The notes under the pieces are model-generated. The model worked only from the letters and a program-made list of their open reading frames with translations. It was not told the DNA's origin and made no database searches. From positions 124,001-188,000 of the forward strand of contig NZ_CP034412.1 of the NCBI RefSeq assembly GCF_006094275.1: a DNA stretch of 64,000 nucleotides. Reading direction: 5' to 3'. Positions 41,718-49,392 of the stretch are shown here, one piece after another (within the stretch, counting starts at the first letter, position 1; every line of letters starts with the position of its first letter). The DNA is from Glutamicibacter creatinolyticus (GTDB lineage: Bacteria > Actinomycetota > Actinomycetes > Actinomycetales > Micrococcaceae). Made by a program: the position numbers and the translations under genes.

Positions 41718-43409
41718 CTAGTAGCGTGCCGCCCGCGGCATGATGTTGTTGACGTAGCTCAGCGGGGTCACCGAGATGCCGGCCTGTGGGTTGCGTGCGT
41801 GCACGACCTGTCCGTTGCCGATGTAGATGGCCACGTGGTACATGGAAGCCCCACCGTTGGAGGAGGAGAAGACCAGGTCCCCTGGGCGCAACTGGCTCAG
41901 CGATACGTACTGCGGGGCAGCCTGGTACTGCTGGGTGGAGGAACGTGGCAAGGAGATGCCCGACTGGGCGAAGGCCCGCTGGGCAAAGCTGGAGCAGTCA
42001 AAGGCGTTCGGGCCATTGGCGCCGAAGACGTAGTACTTGCTCGGGTCATTGGCGGTCTTCATGGCCCAGGAGATCGCCGCCGAGTAGTTGCTGCTGCTCT
42101 GCGGGGTGATGGTTTCCTTGGGCTTCTCCGTCACTTGCGGCTTAGGCTGCGGCTTGGGAGTAGGCTTCGGAGTGGTCTGCGGCTGCGGCTGCGGCTGCGG
42201 CTTGGGCTTGGCGGTTTCCTTCGGCTTCTCAGCCTTGGGCTTTTCCGTCTTTGGCTTCGTTGATTCCTTGGGCTTATCCGCCTTCGGCTTGCTGGTTTCC
42301 TCGGGCTTCTCGGTGGCCTTCGGCTTTTCGGCCTTTGGCTGCTCTGGCTCGGGTGCCTTGCTCTGCTCCGGCTTCGGGGTCGGCTTGGCTGCTTCCTGAG
42401 GCTTCTCTTCCTCGGCCTGCTCCGTTTCGACTTCCGGAGTTGGCGCCACGTTCGGCTTGTCCTGCTCCTGTGAGTCCTCCGGCTCGCTGGCAGCCAGTTC
42501 CTGAGGCTTCTCTACCGTTAGCGGAGTGACCTGCCCGACCGTCGGGGCCTGCTCGTTGTCCTCAACCTTGGGCTCAGTGTCCTGGGCAATGACGGAGTCA
42601 AGCTTCTCTTCGTCCGCCTTGGCTTCAGCCTTCTCGACCTGCTTGCGCACCTCGGCTTCTTCCTGCTCTTGCAAGGTGGCCAGGTGACCGATTAGTTCGT
42701 CGCGCAGCTTGCGCTGCGGATCCACGGCCGATTCGTAGCGGTTCAACGTGGAGTTGGCGGTCGAAGCAGCCTGATCGTAGTCCTCGGTGGCCTTCTTTGC
42801 CGCCTTTTCGGCTGCAGACGAATAATCCTGCCAGGCGTCGACCAGGGCCTGCGCTTCAGCGGCGGAGTTCAGTTTGTGGGCTTGGCTTTGGCTCAGCGCA
42901 TCAATGGTTGCGGCCTTGTAGAACACGTCGTTGGACTCGTCGTCCTGCAGGAGAATGCCCAGGGTGGAGGAGCTTGCGCCGCCGCGGTACAGGTCGGCCG
43001 CGATATTTCCAACGGCTTCGCGGCTCTGGTCCAAGTAGGTCTTGGCCAGTTTCACCTGCTCGCGGGCCCGGTCGGCCTCGGCAACGCGGGCGTCGCGCTC
43101 TTCGGTGGCCGTGAGTAGAACATCTTGCGCCTGCAGCGCCTCAGCTTCCGCCTGCTCCAGCTGATCCCGGCTGGCGGCCAGTGAGCTCTCCAGTCGGCTG
43201 ATCATGGCGTCGGTGGCGGCCTTGTCGCCCTTGGCGGCTTCCACCTCTGCGGCAGTGGGCATGCTCGAACCTTCTGGTGCTGCCGGGACCGTGAAGGATG
43301 AGGTGACAGATGGCTGGCTGGAGGCCGCGGCCGGAATGGCGCCCGCGAGGCAGGTGGCAGCCAGGGCAAGGGAGCATGCAGCGACGCTGAGCGTGTGGCG
43401 TTTAGGCAT
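41718..43409 (-). CDS. Secreted NlpC/P60 cell-wall hydrolase with coiled coil
   Basis: A 563-residue RipA/CwlO-type endopeptidase. A signal peptide (RHTLSVAACSLALAATCLAGAIPAAA) is followed by a coiled coil (about 50-270), a long Pro-Lys-Glu-rich linker with repeats of KPK/EKPK (about 300-440), and a C-terminal NlpC/P60 domain with Cys in FDCSSFAQRAF and His in MYHVAIYIGNGQVVHA. It would cleave the D-Glu to diamino acid bond during cell separation. ATG 43409 follows GAGGA; the longer frame is leader. Confidence 0.94.
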   Translation of the reverse strand: MPKRHTLSVAACSLALAATCLAGAIPAAASSQPSVTSSFTVPAAPEGSSMPTAAEVEAAKGDKAATDAMISRLESSLAASRDQLEQAEAEALQAQDVLLTATEERDARVAEADRAREQVKLAKTYLDQSREAVGNIAADLYRGGASSSTLGILLQDDESNDVFYKAATIDALSQSQAHKLNSAAEAQALVDAWQDYSSAAEKAAKKATEDYDQAASTANSTLNRYESAVDPQRKLRDELIGHLATLQEQEEAEVRKQVEKAEAKADEEKLDSVIAQDTEPKVEDNEQAPTVGQVTPLTVEKPQELAASEPEDSQEQDKPNVAPTPEVETEQAEEEKPQEAAKPTPKPEQSKAPEPEQPKAEKPKATEKPEETSKPKADKPKESTKPKTEKPKAEKPKETAKPKPQPQPQPQTTPKPTPKPQPKPQVTEKPKETITPQSSSNYSAAISWAMKTANDPSKYYVFGANGPNAFDCSSFAQRAFAQSGISLPRSSTQQYQAAPQYVSLSQLRPGDLVFSSSNGGASMYHVAIYIGNGQVVHARNPQAGISVTPLSYVNNIMPRAARY

Positions 43410-43969
43410 GTGGTCGTTCCTCACGAGTTTTGAATGATGATGAGTGGTGCCCGCATCCGTTGTTATGAAGCCTTCGAAATCCGTCTCAAAGGTCACGGTT
43501 TGGATAAGGTTCCAACTAGCACACTAGGCCAATTCTGTAACCGATGGCAACACTCGTCACACCAGTCACATGAATTACATTGCTGGAAGATTCTCCCGAA
43601 ACGGTGTGACATGAGGACTTTTGATATGCATGAAAGAGATTGGGTTTCCTTGAGCTAGTGCTGGGCCTCGCTAAACTCCGCATGAAGGTCTCAGAATTTG
43701 GAGGATTGTTGCGATTCGGTATAAGGAAGCGTCCTGCATTCGCTGTCGGAAAGGGTTCGGGCGGTGGTCCTGGATTCAATACGGGCTGGGTCGGATGGCG
43801 TCGGGTGCGGCCCCTCTCCGGCAGCTCTCGTCCGTTACCTATAGATAGGCTCTTAAGGGGATCCGCGGTTTGATCCGGTCGCGATCGGCGTGGGGTGCGG
43901 CGGTCTCGCCCTGCGGCGGGAACCTGCCTGGTGACGCAGATCTCAAAAAACTTTGCGCCGCCTTCGGAG
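43410..43969. other. 560-bp intergenic region upstream of the NlpC/P60 gene
   Basis: No gene is convincing; the plus and minus frames here are weak and lower in GC. On the minus strand several GTnAC pentamers occur (GTCAC, GTGAC twice 9 nt apart, GTTAC, about 43540-43615), the type of repeat described for MtrA-like response regulators controlling cell-wall genes. I saw no cyclic di-AMP riboswitch pattern, which other actinobacteria have at such genes. Confidence 0.4.
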
Positions 43970-44341
43970 CTATCCCCAGCCCAATTCATGCAGTCGGGCG
44001 TCATCGATGCCGAAGTGATGAGCGAGCTCGTGCATAACGGTAATGCCCACTTCCCGTACCACTTCTTCAGGTGATCGGCAGACCCGCAGCGTTGGGTTTT
44101 TGAAGATGATGATCCGGTCCGGCATGGCACCCGCCGCCCAGTCGTGGTCCCGCTCGGTGAGGGCGATGCCCTCATAGATGCCCAGAATCTCGGTGTTTTC
44201 CGGTTCTCCGGGCAAGGGTTCGTACTCGTCTTCAATGAAGAAGGCGACGTTATCCATCATGCGCTGGGCAGAGGCGGGAATCGCCTCGATCGCCTGACGG
44301 ACCAGCTCGTCAAACTCCTCGTCGGGCATCTGCAAATCCAT
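43970..44341 (-). CDS. Mini zinc metallopeptidase (HExxHxxGIDD)
   Basis: A 123-residue protein with the motif MHELAHHFGIDDARLHELGW near the C-terminus and FKNPTLRVCRSPEEVVREV before it. This is the minimal gluzincin-like family (metallopeptidase family protein), conserved beside tRNA or central genes in actinobacteria; substrate unknown. No signal peptide, so cytoplasmic. Confidence 0.92.
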   Translation of the reverse strand: MDLQMPDEEFDELVRQAIEAIPASAQRMMDNVAFFIEDEYEPLPGEPENTEILGIYEGIALTERDHDWAAGAMPDRIIIFKNPTLRVCRSPEEVVREVGITVMHELAHHFGIDDARLHELGWG

Positions 44342-44411
44342 GCCTCCAGACTACGTTGGAAGATGGCGGCGAAGGGTCTTCGGGTGCGCCATGGGAGGGG
44401 TGGAGCTCGTT

Positions 44412-44440
44412 TTGCGAAATCAAAAAATGCCACGTATAGT
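44412..44440 (+). promoter_or_regulatory. Promoter of the tRNA cluster
   Basis: TTGCGA (44412-44417), a 17-nt spacer and TATAGT (44435-44440) lie 46 nt before tRNA-Glu. The spacing and boxes are close to the vegetative sigma factor consensus. Confidence 0.65.
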
Positions 44441-44486
44441 TATTGAAGTCCGCAGCGGAGACGCAAGAAACCGCAGCAGATCATAG

Positions 44487-44559
44487 GCCCCCATCGTCTA
44501 GCGGCCTAGGACACTGCCCTTTCACGGCAGCGGCACGGGTTCGAATCCCGTTGGGGGTA
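44487..44559 (+). tRNA. tRNA-Glu (anticodon UUC)
   Basis: Acceptor GCCCCCA (44487-44493) pairs with TGGGGGT (44552-44558), discriminator A44559. Anticodon loop CTTTCAC between CTGCC and GGCAG carries TTC. CCA is not encoded. Confidence 0.95.
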
Positions 44560-44613
44560 CAAGCAATCGTTATCGATTGCCAGGTGGAGTAATTCACCGG
44601 CTTGCAATAGCAA

Positions 44614-44687
44614 GGCCCTGTAGCGCAGTTGGTTAGCGCGCCGCCCTGTCACGGCGGAGGTCGCGGGTTCAAGTCCCGTCAGGGTCG
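44614..44687 (+). tRNA. tRNA-Asp (anticodon GUC), copy 1
   Basis: Acceptor GGCCCTG (44614-44620) pairs with CAGGGTC (44680-44686), discriminator G44687. Anticodon loop CTGTCAC between CCGCC and GGCGG carries GTC. Identical to the copy at 44876. Confidence 0.95.
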
Positions 44688-44740
44688 CTTAGGTTTCCAA
44701 GAAATTGGATACCGGGTGTCCGTCAGCAATGGCGATGCCA

Positions 44741-44813
44741 GGCTCTGTAGCTCAGTTGGTAGAGCGTTCGACTGAAAATCGAAAGGTCACCGGATCGACG
44801 CCGGTCGGAGCCA
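44741..44813 (+). tRNA. tRNA-Phe (anticodon GAA)
   Basis: Acceptor GGCTCTG (44741-44747) pairs with CGGAGCC (44806-44812), discriminator A44813. Anticodon loop CTGAAAA between TTCGA and TCGAA carries GAA. Confidence 0.95.
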
Positions 44814-44819
44814 CGCAAG

Positions 44820-44842
44820 CCCTCGGGTGACCGAGGGTTTTT
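44820..44842 (+). terminator. Terminator after tRNA-Phe
   Basis: CCCTCGG (44820-44826), GTGA loop, CCGAGGG (44831-44837), then TTTTT. It should end the Glu-Asp-Phe transcript. Confidence 0.85.
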
Positions 44843-44875
44843 ACTATGTCGTTTGGGTGGCAATCCAAATCACAT

Positions 44876-44949
44876 GGCCCTGTAGCGCAGTTGGTTAGCG
44901 CGCCGCCCTGTCACGGCGGAGGTCGCGGGTTCAAGTCCCGTCAGGGTCG
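44876..44949 (+). tRNA. tRNA-Asp (anticodon GUC), copy 2
   Basis: Base-for-base identical to copy 1 across all 74 nt (acceptor GGCCCTG at 44876, CAGGGTC at 44942-44948, discriminator G44949). It lies beyond the tRNA-Phe terminator and has its own terminator. Confidence 0.95.
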
Positions 44950-44954
44950 CCAAG

Positions 44955-44981
44955 AAAAGCCTTCCTTCGGGAAGGCTTTTT
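44955..44981 (+). terminator. Terminator after tRNA-Asp copy 2
   Basis: AAAAGCCTTCC (44955-44965), TTCG tetraloop, GGAAGGCTTTTT (44970-44981). Confidence 0.9.
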
Positions 44982-45037
44982 GCGTTAAGCTTGCCGGTGG
45001 CGCGAACCGAAGGCTCACCCGCCTCCCGTGGTCGGCC

Positions 45038-45892
45038 CTAGTTGGCGCGTCCCAGATGTCGCGGCCCCAGCCAGCGGTTGCTTAACCTGCGGTATGCGGC
45101 AGCCGCCCCGGTGGCGTCGCTCTCTTCCAGCGCCTGCAGGCCATGGTGTAGGTCATTGACCGAATCGTCCGGCCAGACCAATTCGGCCAGGGTGCCGTAA
45201 TCGAGTTCAAGCACCGACTCCCGGTCAAAGCCCTCCAGCCAGGTGCCCAATTGTCCCAGTTCTTCAAACAGCGGGGCCTGGGCGGCGTGCGCGACCATGA
45301 CGTTCAGGGCCCAGGATAGTCGCTCCACTGCCTGCGAAAACGTGGTCAGCAGGCGAACCGAGCGCAACTTGTCGCCCTGCTGGTGAACCCGAACCTCGTC
45401 ATCCTCGCGGAAGAGCGCGAACCAGCTCAAGGGGATGCCCCAGCTGGAGGTGCGGGTGTTCAGGTGCGTCAGGTCCTCGGCCAGCCGGTTGGTGTCCAAC
45501 CGGGCAGCGTTGGCTTCCCGCGCTGCGGGGGGAACGAGCAGGTCAAAAACCTCCGGACGCATAGCTTCCTCCGCCTGCTCCGCGGCGAGCAGCGCCCGGG
45601 CCGGCAGTTGGCCTGGGCAGTACCGCGTGTGCTCTGTACCGTCATAGCCAGCGATGGTTACCGCTCGGAAGAACTCCGGCTCGTCGTGGGGGAAGGGATC
45701 CGAAACCCTGCGTAACGTGCGGGTCCAGAGCAGACGGGTTTCATGTTCCTCGGATTGTTGCCAGTCGCGCTTGGGGGTGGACAGGATGATACTCTGCGCC
45801 CAGTCCTCAAAGGCGGCCAGCGGTTCATACACCCGCAGGTGAGCGGTGGCTGCACTCAGCTCCTGAAGTGGGCCAGAGATCTCCGGAGTCAT
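45038..45892 (-). CDS. Conserved hypothetical protein
   Basis: A 284-residue soluble, helix-rich protein without signal peptide or membrane segments: LRVYEPLAAFEDWAQSIILS at the start, VRHTRYCPGQL-like cysteine segment HTRYCPGQLPARALLAAEQA, and SWGIPLSWFALFREDDEVRV. It is a family common in Micrococcaceae and related genera without known role. Its ATG overlaps the exonuclease III stop (ATGA), so the two are cotranscribed. Confidence 0.8.
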   Translation of the reverse strand: MTPEISGPLQELSAATAHLRVYEPLAAFEDWAQSIILSTPKRDWQQSEEHETRLLWTRTLRRVSDPFPHDEPEFFRAVTIAGYDGTEHTRYCPGQLPARALLAAEQAEEAMRPEVFDLLVPPAAREANAARLDTNRLAEDLTHLNTRTSSWGIPLSWFALFREDDEVRVHQQGDKLRSVRLLTTFSQAVERLSWALNVMVAHAAQAPLFEELGQLGTWLEGFDRESVLELDYGTLAELVWPDDSVNDLHHGLQALEESDATGAAAAYRRLSNRWLGPRHLGRAN

Positions 45893-46692
45893 CAGCCGGC
45901 GAGCTCCACAACCACCGGGGCATGGTCCGAAGCACCCTTGCCCTTGCGTTCTTCACGGTCAATCCAGGCATTGTTCACCCGGGCGGCCAGCGCCGGCGAG
46001 GTTAGTGCGAAGTCGATGCGCATGCCCTCACCACGCGGGAAGCGCAGCTGAGTGTAGTCCCAGTAGGTGAAGGCGCCCTCGGTGAAGGGGCGCACTGGGT
46101 CGCTGAATCCTGCGGTCTCAAAGGCCCGGAACGCTGCGCGCTCGGGCTCGGAAACGTGGGTCATCCGGTTCTCAACGAAGAAGTCGATGTCCCAGACATC
46201 TTCGTCCCTTGGGGCAATGTTCCAGTCCCCGGCCAGGGCAATCTGGGCGTCGGGATCCCGTTCCAGCCAGGAGGCCGCATTGTCCTTCAGCACATCGAGC
46301 CACTGCAGCTTGTATTCCATGTGCTCGTCATCCAGTGCGCGTCCATTGGGAACGTAGAGGCTCCACACGCGAACGCCGTTGCAGGTGGCGGCCATGGCGC
46401 GCGGCTCCTGGATCGGATCCTTCCCACCCTTGCCGAAGGAGGGTTGACCGCCAAAGGTGCGTTCGACGTCGTCCAGCCCTACACGGGAGGCGATCGCCAC
46501 CCCATTCCACTGGTTCACCCCGAAATGGGCCACCTCGTAGTCGTTGTTTTCGAACAGTTCCCAGGGGAAGTTCTCGTCTTTGCACTTGGTTTCCTGGATC
46601 GCCAGGACATCGACGTCGGTGCGCCGCAGCCAGTCCTCGACACGGTCGGCGCGGGCCCTGAGGGAGTTCACATTCCAAGTCGCAATCTTCAC
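45892..46692 (-). CDS. xth: Exodeoxyribonuclease III
   Basis: A 266-residue EEP-fold AP endonuclease: IATWNVNSLRAR, LAIQETKCKD (Glu), SLYVPNGRALDD, GDWNIAPRDEDVWD (Asp and Asn), and the closing GASDHAPVVVEL. It incises at abasic sites and trims 3' ends in base-excision repair. GTG 46692 is preceded at 6 nt by TAGGTT (46699-46704), a leaderless start. Confidence 0.95.
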   Translation of the reverse strand: MKIATWNVNSLRARADRVEDWLRRTDVDVLAIQETKCKDENFPWELFENNDYEVAHFGVNQWNGVAIASRVGLDDVERTFGGQPSFGKGGKDPIQEPRAMAATCNGVRVWSLYVPNGRALDDEHMEYKLQWLDVLKDNAASWLERDPDAQIALAGDWNIAPRDEDVWDIDFFVENRMTHVSEPERAAFRAFETAGFSDPVRPFTEGAFTYWDYTQLRFPRGEGMRIDFALTSPALAARVNNAWIDREERKGKGASDHAPVVVELAG

Positions 46693-46786
46693 GTCTTCAA
46701 CCTATCAATTTTTGGCGCGGGAATCCGGGTCGATGAAATCACGGGCTGGCCGCTGCGGCGAGCGAGTTTGGATGGCACCCTTCAAA

Positions 46787-46806
46787 ATACTTGGATGTCC
46801 GAGTAT
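46787..46806. promoter_or_regulatory. MarR-type operator, copy 1 (before HIBYL-CoA hydrolase gene)
   Basis: ATACTTGGA-TG-TCCGAGTAT is an inverted repeat with 8 of 9 arm positions matching. The same core (ATACTTGGAyGTCCrAG) occurs at 49357 in front of the marR and acyl-CoA dehydrogenase genes, linking the two transcription units. Confidence 0.7.
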
Positions 46807-46850
46807 ATTCGTCAGTAGCATGTGACCTCCCTCACGAGAAGGCCTGATAG

Positions 46851-47900
46851 ATGAGCGATATCCGCATTGAACAGCGCGGCACCCTGGGGCTAATCACCTT
46901 GGACCGTCCCCGTGCGCTGAACGCCCTGACGACCGCGATGTGCCAGCAGATGCTCGACGTTTTGCTGGCTTGGCGTGACGATCCGCAGATCCACCAGGTC
47001 GCAGTGACCGGGGCCGGGGAGCGCGGGCTGTGTGCCGGTGGGGACATCGTTGCCATCTATCGCGACATTAACGACCGCGACGGGTCCACCGAGGAATTCT
47101 GGCGCATTGAATATCAGCTCAATGCGCTGATTGATGAATACCCCAAGCCCTATATCGCCCTCATGGACGGCATTGTTCTGGGCGGGGGCATAGGCATCTC
47201 GGCCCACGGTAGCCACCGTGTGGTCACCGAGGCCAGCAAATGCGGCATGCCAGAGGTCTCCATCGGATTCTTTCCCGACGTGGGCGGCACCCACCTACTG
47301 GCGCGCGCGCCGCGTTCGGCGGGACGCTACGCGGCGCTGACGGGACAGAGCGTCGGGGCGGCCGACGCGATCGAACTGGGCCTGGCCGACGTGCACGTGG
47401 AACAGCGCCTGTTGCCGCAGCTGCTGCGGGAGCTGGAAACCCTGTCGGCGGACCAGGTGCTCAACCAGCACCGCAGTCAGCCGGCCCCCGGGATCCTGTC
47501 CGAACCGTGGATCAGGGCGTTTGAGGCCGCGGAACCGGTGGATATCCTCCAGCAGTTGCAGCGGTACCAGGATCCGGCGGCGCAGCGGGCGGCCGCCGCC
47601 CTGCAACGGGCCTGCCCCAGCTCGGTGGACCTGGTGTTGGCGTTGCTGCAGGAGGCGGGCAGCGACCTGCGCGAAGACCTGCGCCGGGAATTCCGGGCCG
47701 CAGTGCACCGCCTGGACGACCCGGACTTCGGCGAGGGGATCCGTGCCCAGGTGATCGACAAGGACCGCAGCCCACAGTGGGCGGCGCGGGTGGACGGGCT
47801 CAGCGCGCAGCAGCGCGTGGCCCGCCACCTGGCGCCCCTGACCGGGCGCGAACTGGATTTCGAGTTGATCGAACATGGCACCGTAAGCGTTAAGGAGTGA
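46851..47900 (+). CDS. 3-hydroxyisobutyryl-CoA hydrolase (enoyl-CoA hydratase family)
   Basis: A 349-residue crotonase-fold enzyme: ITLDRPRALNALTTAMCQQM, the oxyanion-hole segment AGERGLCAGGDIVAIYRD, and ALMDGIVLGGGIGIS, MPEVSIGFFPDVGGTHLLARAP with the catalytic Glu and the GFFPDVGG motif of the HIBYL-CoA hydrolase group, longer than hydratases. It splits 3-hydroxyisobutyryl-CoA in valine breakdown. The next gene, 3-hydroxyisobutyrate dehydrogenase, takes the product. Confidence 0.92.
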   Translation: MSDIRIEQRGTLGLITLDRPRALNALTTAMCQQMLDVLLAWRDDPQIHQVAVTGAGERGLCAGGDIVAIYRDINDRDGSTEEFWRIEYQLNALIDEYPKPYIALMDGIVLGGGIGISAHGSHRVVTEASKCGMPEVSIGFFPDVGGTHLLARAPRSAGRYAALTGQSVGAADAIELGLADVHVEQRLLPQLLRELETLSADQVLNQHRSQPAPGILSEPWIRAFEAAEPVDILQQLQRYQDPAAQRAAAALQRACPSSVDLVLALLQEAGSDLREDLRREFRAAVHRLDDPDFGEGIRAQVIDKDRSPQWAARVDGLSAQQRVARHLAPLTGRELDFELIEHGTVSVKE

Positions 47901-47907
47901 AATAGGC

Positions 47908-48804
47908 ATGGACAGCAAACCTCGGATCGGATTTCTCGGGCTGGGCCACATGGGCCTGCCCATGGTGGCAAACCTGCACGCGGCCGGCTACGAGCTCAAG
48001 GCCTTCGACGTCATGCCCCAGGCACTTCAAGCGGCCACCGGCCTGGGCATCACCACGGTGCAGGAAGGGGCGCAGGCGGCGCAGGGTGTGGACATCGTGG
48101 TTACGATGTTCCCCACCGGTCAGCACGTGCTTGATGCCTACCGCGACTACCTGCTGGAGGCGGCCCCGCCAAATACGCTGTTCCTGGAATGCTCCACCAT
48201 TGATGTGGCCCAGGCCCGCGAAGCCGCCGAGTTGGCGGTGGCCGGTGGGCACCGCAGCGCCGACGCCCCGGTCTCCGGTGGGGTGGTGGGAGCCGAGGCG
48301 GGAACGCTGACCTTCATGCTCGGCGCCGAGGAGGCGGACCTGGACCAGATCCGGCCGGTCCTGGAAGTCATGGGCAAGCGGGTGGTGCACTGTGGCGGGC
48401 ACGGAGCCGGGCAGGCGGCCAAGGTCTGCAACAACATGCTGCTGGGGATCTCTATGATCGGTGCCGCGGAGGCCTTCGTGCTCGGCGAGCGGCTGGGGCT
48501 GAGCCACCAGGCTCTCTTTGACGTCATCTCCTCGGCTTCCGGCCAGTGCTGGTCGGTGACGACCAATTGCCCGGTGCCCGGGCCGGTGCCTTCATCCCCG
48601 GCAAACCGGGACTATGCCCCGGGCTTTGCCGCGGCCCTGATGAGCAAGGACCTGGGCCTGGCCGCCAGCGCCGTGCAGCTGACCGACACCGACGCGCACA
48701 TGGGCGCGCTGGCCACGCAGCTGTACAAGAAGTTCAGCGAGGCCGGGGGAGCGGACAACGACTTCTCGGCCATCATCACGGCAATTCGCGAAGGCTCGCT
48801 GTAG
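47908..48804 (+). CDS. mmsB: 3-hydroxyisobutyrate dehydrogenase
   Basis: A 298-residue beta-hydroxyacid dehydrogenase: IGFLGLGHMGLPMVANL (NAD loop), FLECSTIDVAQA, SADAPVSGGVVGAEAGTLTFMLG (substrate site) and GHGAGQAAKVCNNMLLG with the catalytic Lys. The PVPGPVPSSPANRDYAPGFAAALMSKDLGLA insert is typical of true MmsB. It oxidises 3-hydroxyisobutyrate to methylmalonate semialdehyde. Starts 7 bp after the hydrolase gene behind AAGGAG. Confidence 0.94.
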   Translation: MDSKPRIGFLGLGHMGLPMVANLHAAGYELKAFDVMPQALQAATGLGITTVQEGAQAAQGVDIVVTMFPTGQHVLDAYRDYLLEAAPPNTLFLECSTIDVAQAREAAELAVAGGHRSADAPVSGGVVGAEAGTLTFMLGAEEADLDQIRPVLEVMGKRVVHCGGHGAGQAAKVCNNMLLGISMIGAAEAFVLGERLGLSHQALFDVISSASGQCWSVTTNCPVPGPVPSSPANRDYAPGFAAALMSKDLGLAASAVQLTDTDAHMGALATQLYKKFSEAGGADNDFSAIITAIREGSL

Positions 48805-48816
48805 CGCCGTGGCACG

Positions 48817-49320
48817 CTACAGGAAATCGCCGGCCCGGTGCCGGAAGGCGGCCAGGATTTCGAACAGCTGTGTGGCTTCCGCGTGCTGCAGCCCGCTGTT
48901 GGCGAAGAGCTGCTGGTTCAGTTCATCGCGTGCCTGCTCCAGGACCGCGCGTCCCTGGCCGGTCAGTTCCAGGAGCCGGGTTCGCCCATCGGTGGGATGG
49001 GCCACCCGCCGGACCAGGCCCGCGGCTTCCAGCCGGTCCACGGAGCTGGTCAGGGAGGTGGCATGAACCTGCAGGCGCTGGCTGGCGTGGCTCATTGGCA
49101 GCGATCCGCGCGAGGAGAACCCCAGCAGGGCGAGCACCTCGAAGCGCGCGAAGGTCAACCCATGCGGCTTGAGGATCGCGTCGGCACGCTGCAGGAAGAT
49201 CGAGGCGGTGCGCATCACGGCGGTAATCGCCGCCATGGCGTCGGCCTCCTGGCCCCACCCATGTGAAACCCACTGGCTGCGCGCCTCGGCGATCGGATCG
49301 CGTGGTAGCGGATCAGTCAT
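48817..49320 (-). CDS. MarR-family repressor
   Basis: A 167-residue winged-helix regulator: LTFARFEVLALLGFSSRGSLPMSHASQRLQVHATSLTSSVDRLEAAGLVRRVAHPTDGRTRLLELT, with helices at both ends for dimerisation. It lies between the valine-pathway genes (its stop faces mmsB) and the acyl-CoA dehydrogenase, from which it diverges. The operator motif found both in its own promoter and before the hydrolase gene makes it the likely regulator of all of them, probably released by an acyl-CoA or acid ligand. Confidence 0.9.
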   Translation of the reverse strand: MTDPLPRDPIAEARSQWVSHGWGQEADAMAAITAVMRTASIFLQRADAILKPHGLTFARFEVLALLGFSSRGSLPMSHASQRLQVHATSLTSSVDRLEAAGLVRRVAHPTDGRTRLLELTGQGRAVLEQARDELNQQLFANSGLQHAEATQLFEILAAFRHRAGDFL

Positions 49321-49356
49321 CTCATACCCCTAGGAAAACGGAACTAGTCCAACAAT

Positions 49357-49375
49357 ATACTTGGACGTCCAAGGT
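49357..49375. promoter_or_regulatory. MarR-type operator, copy 2 (marR/acyl-CoA dehydrogenase)
   Basis: CTTGGACGTCCAAG (49360-49373) is a perfect 14-bp palindrome, preceded by ATA as in copy 1. It sits between the divergent starts at 49320 and 49393, able to control both. Confidence 0.75.
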
Positions 49376-49392
49376 TTGGAAGGAGACCCCAG

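Noticed and set aside
42121-42400. A DNA repeat array or CRISPR-like pattern
   Set aside because: The repetitive DNA encodes the in-frame Pro-Lys-Glu linker of the NlpC/P60 protein; unit length varies and there are no spacers.
43516-44235. A 239-codon minus-strand frame overlapping the metallopeptidase gene
   Set aside because: It is out of frame with the HExxHxxGIDD protein and crosses low-GC intergenic DNA without any recognisable motif.
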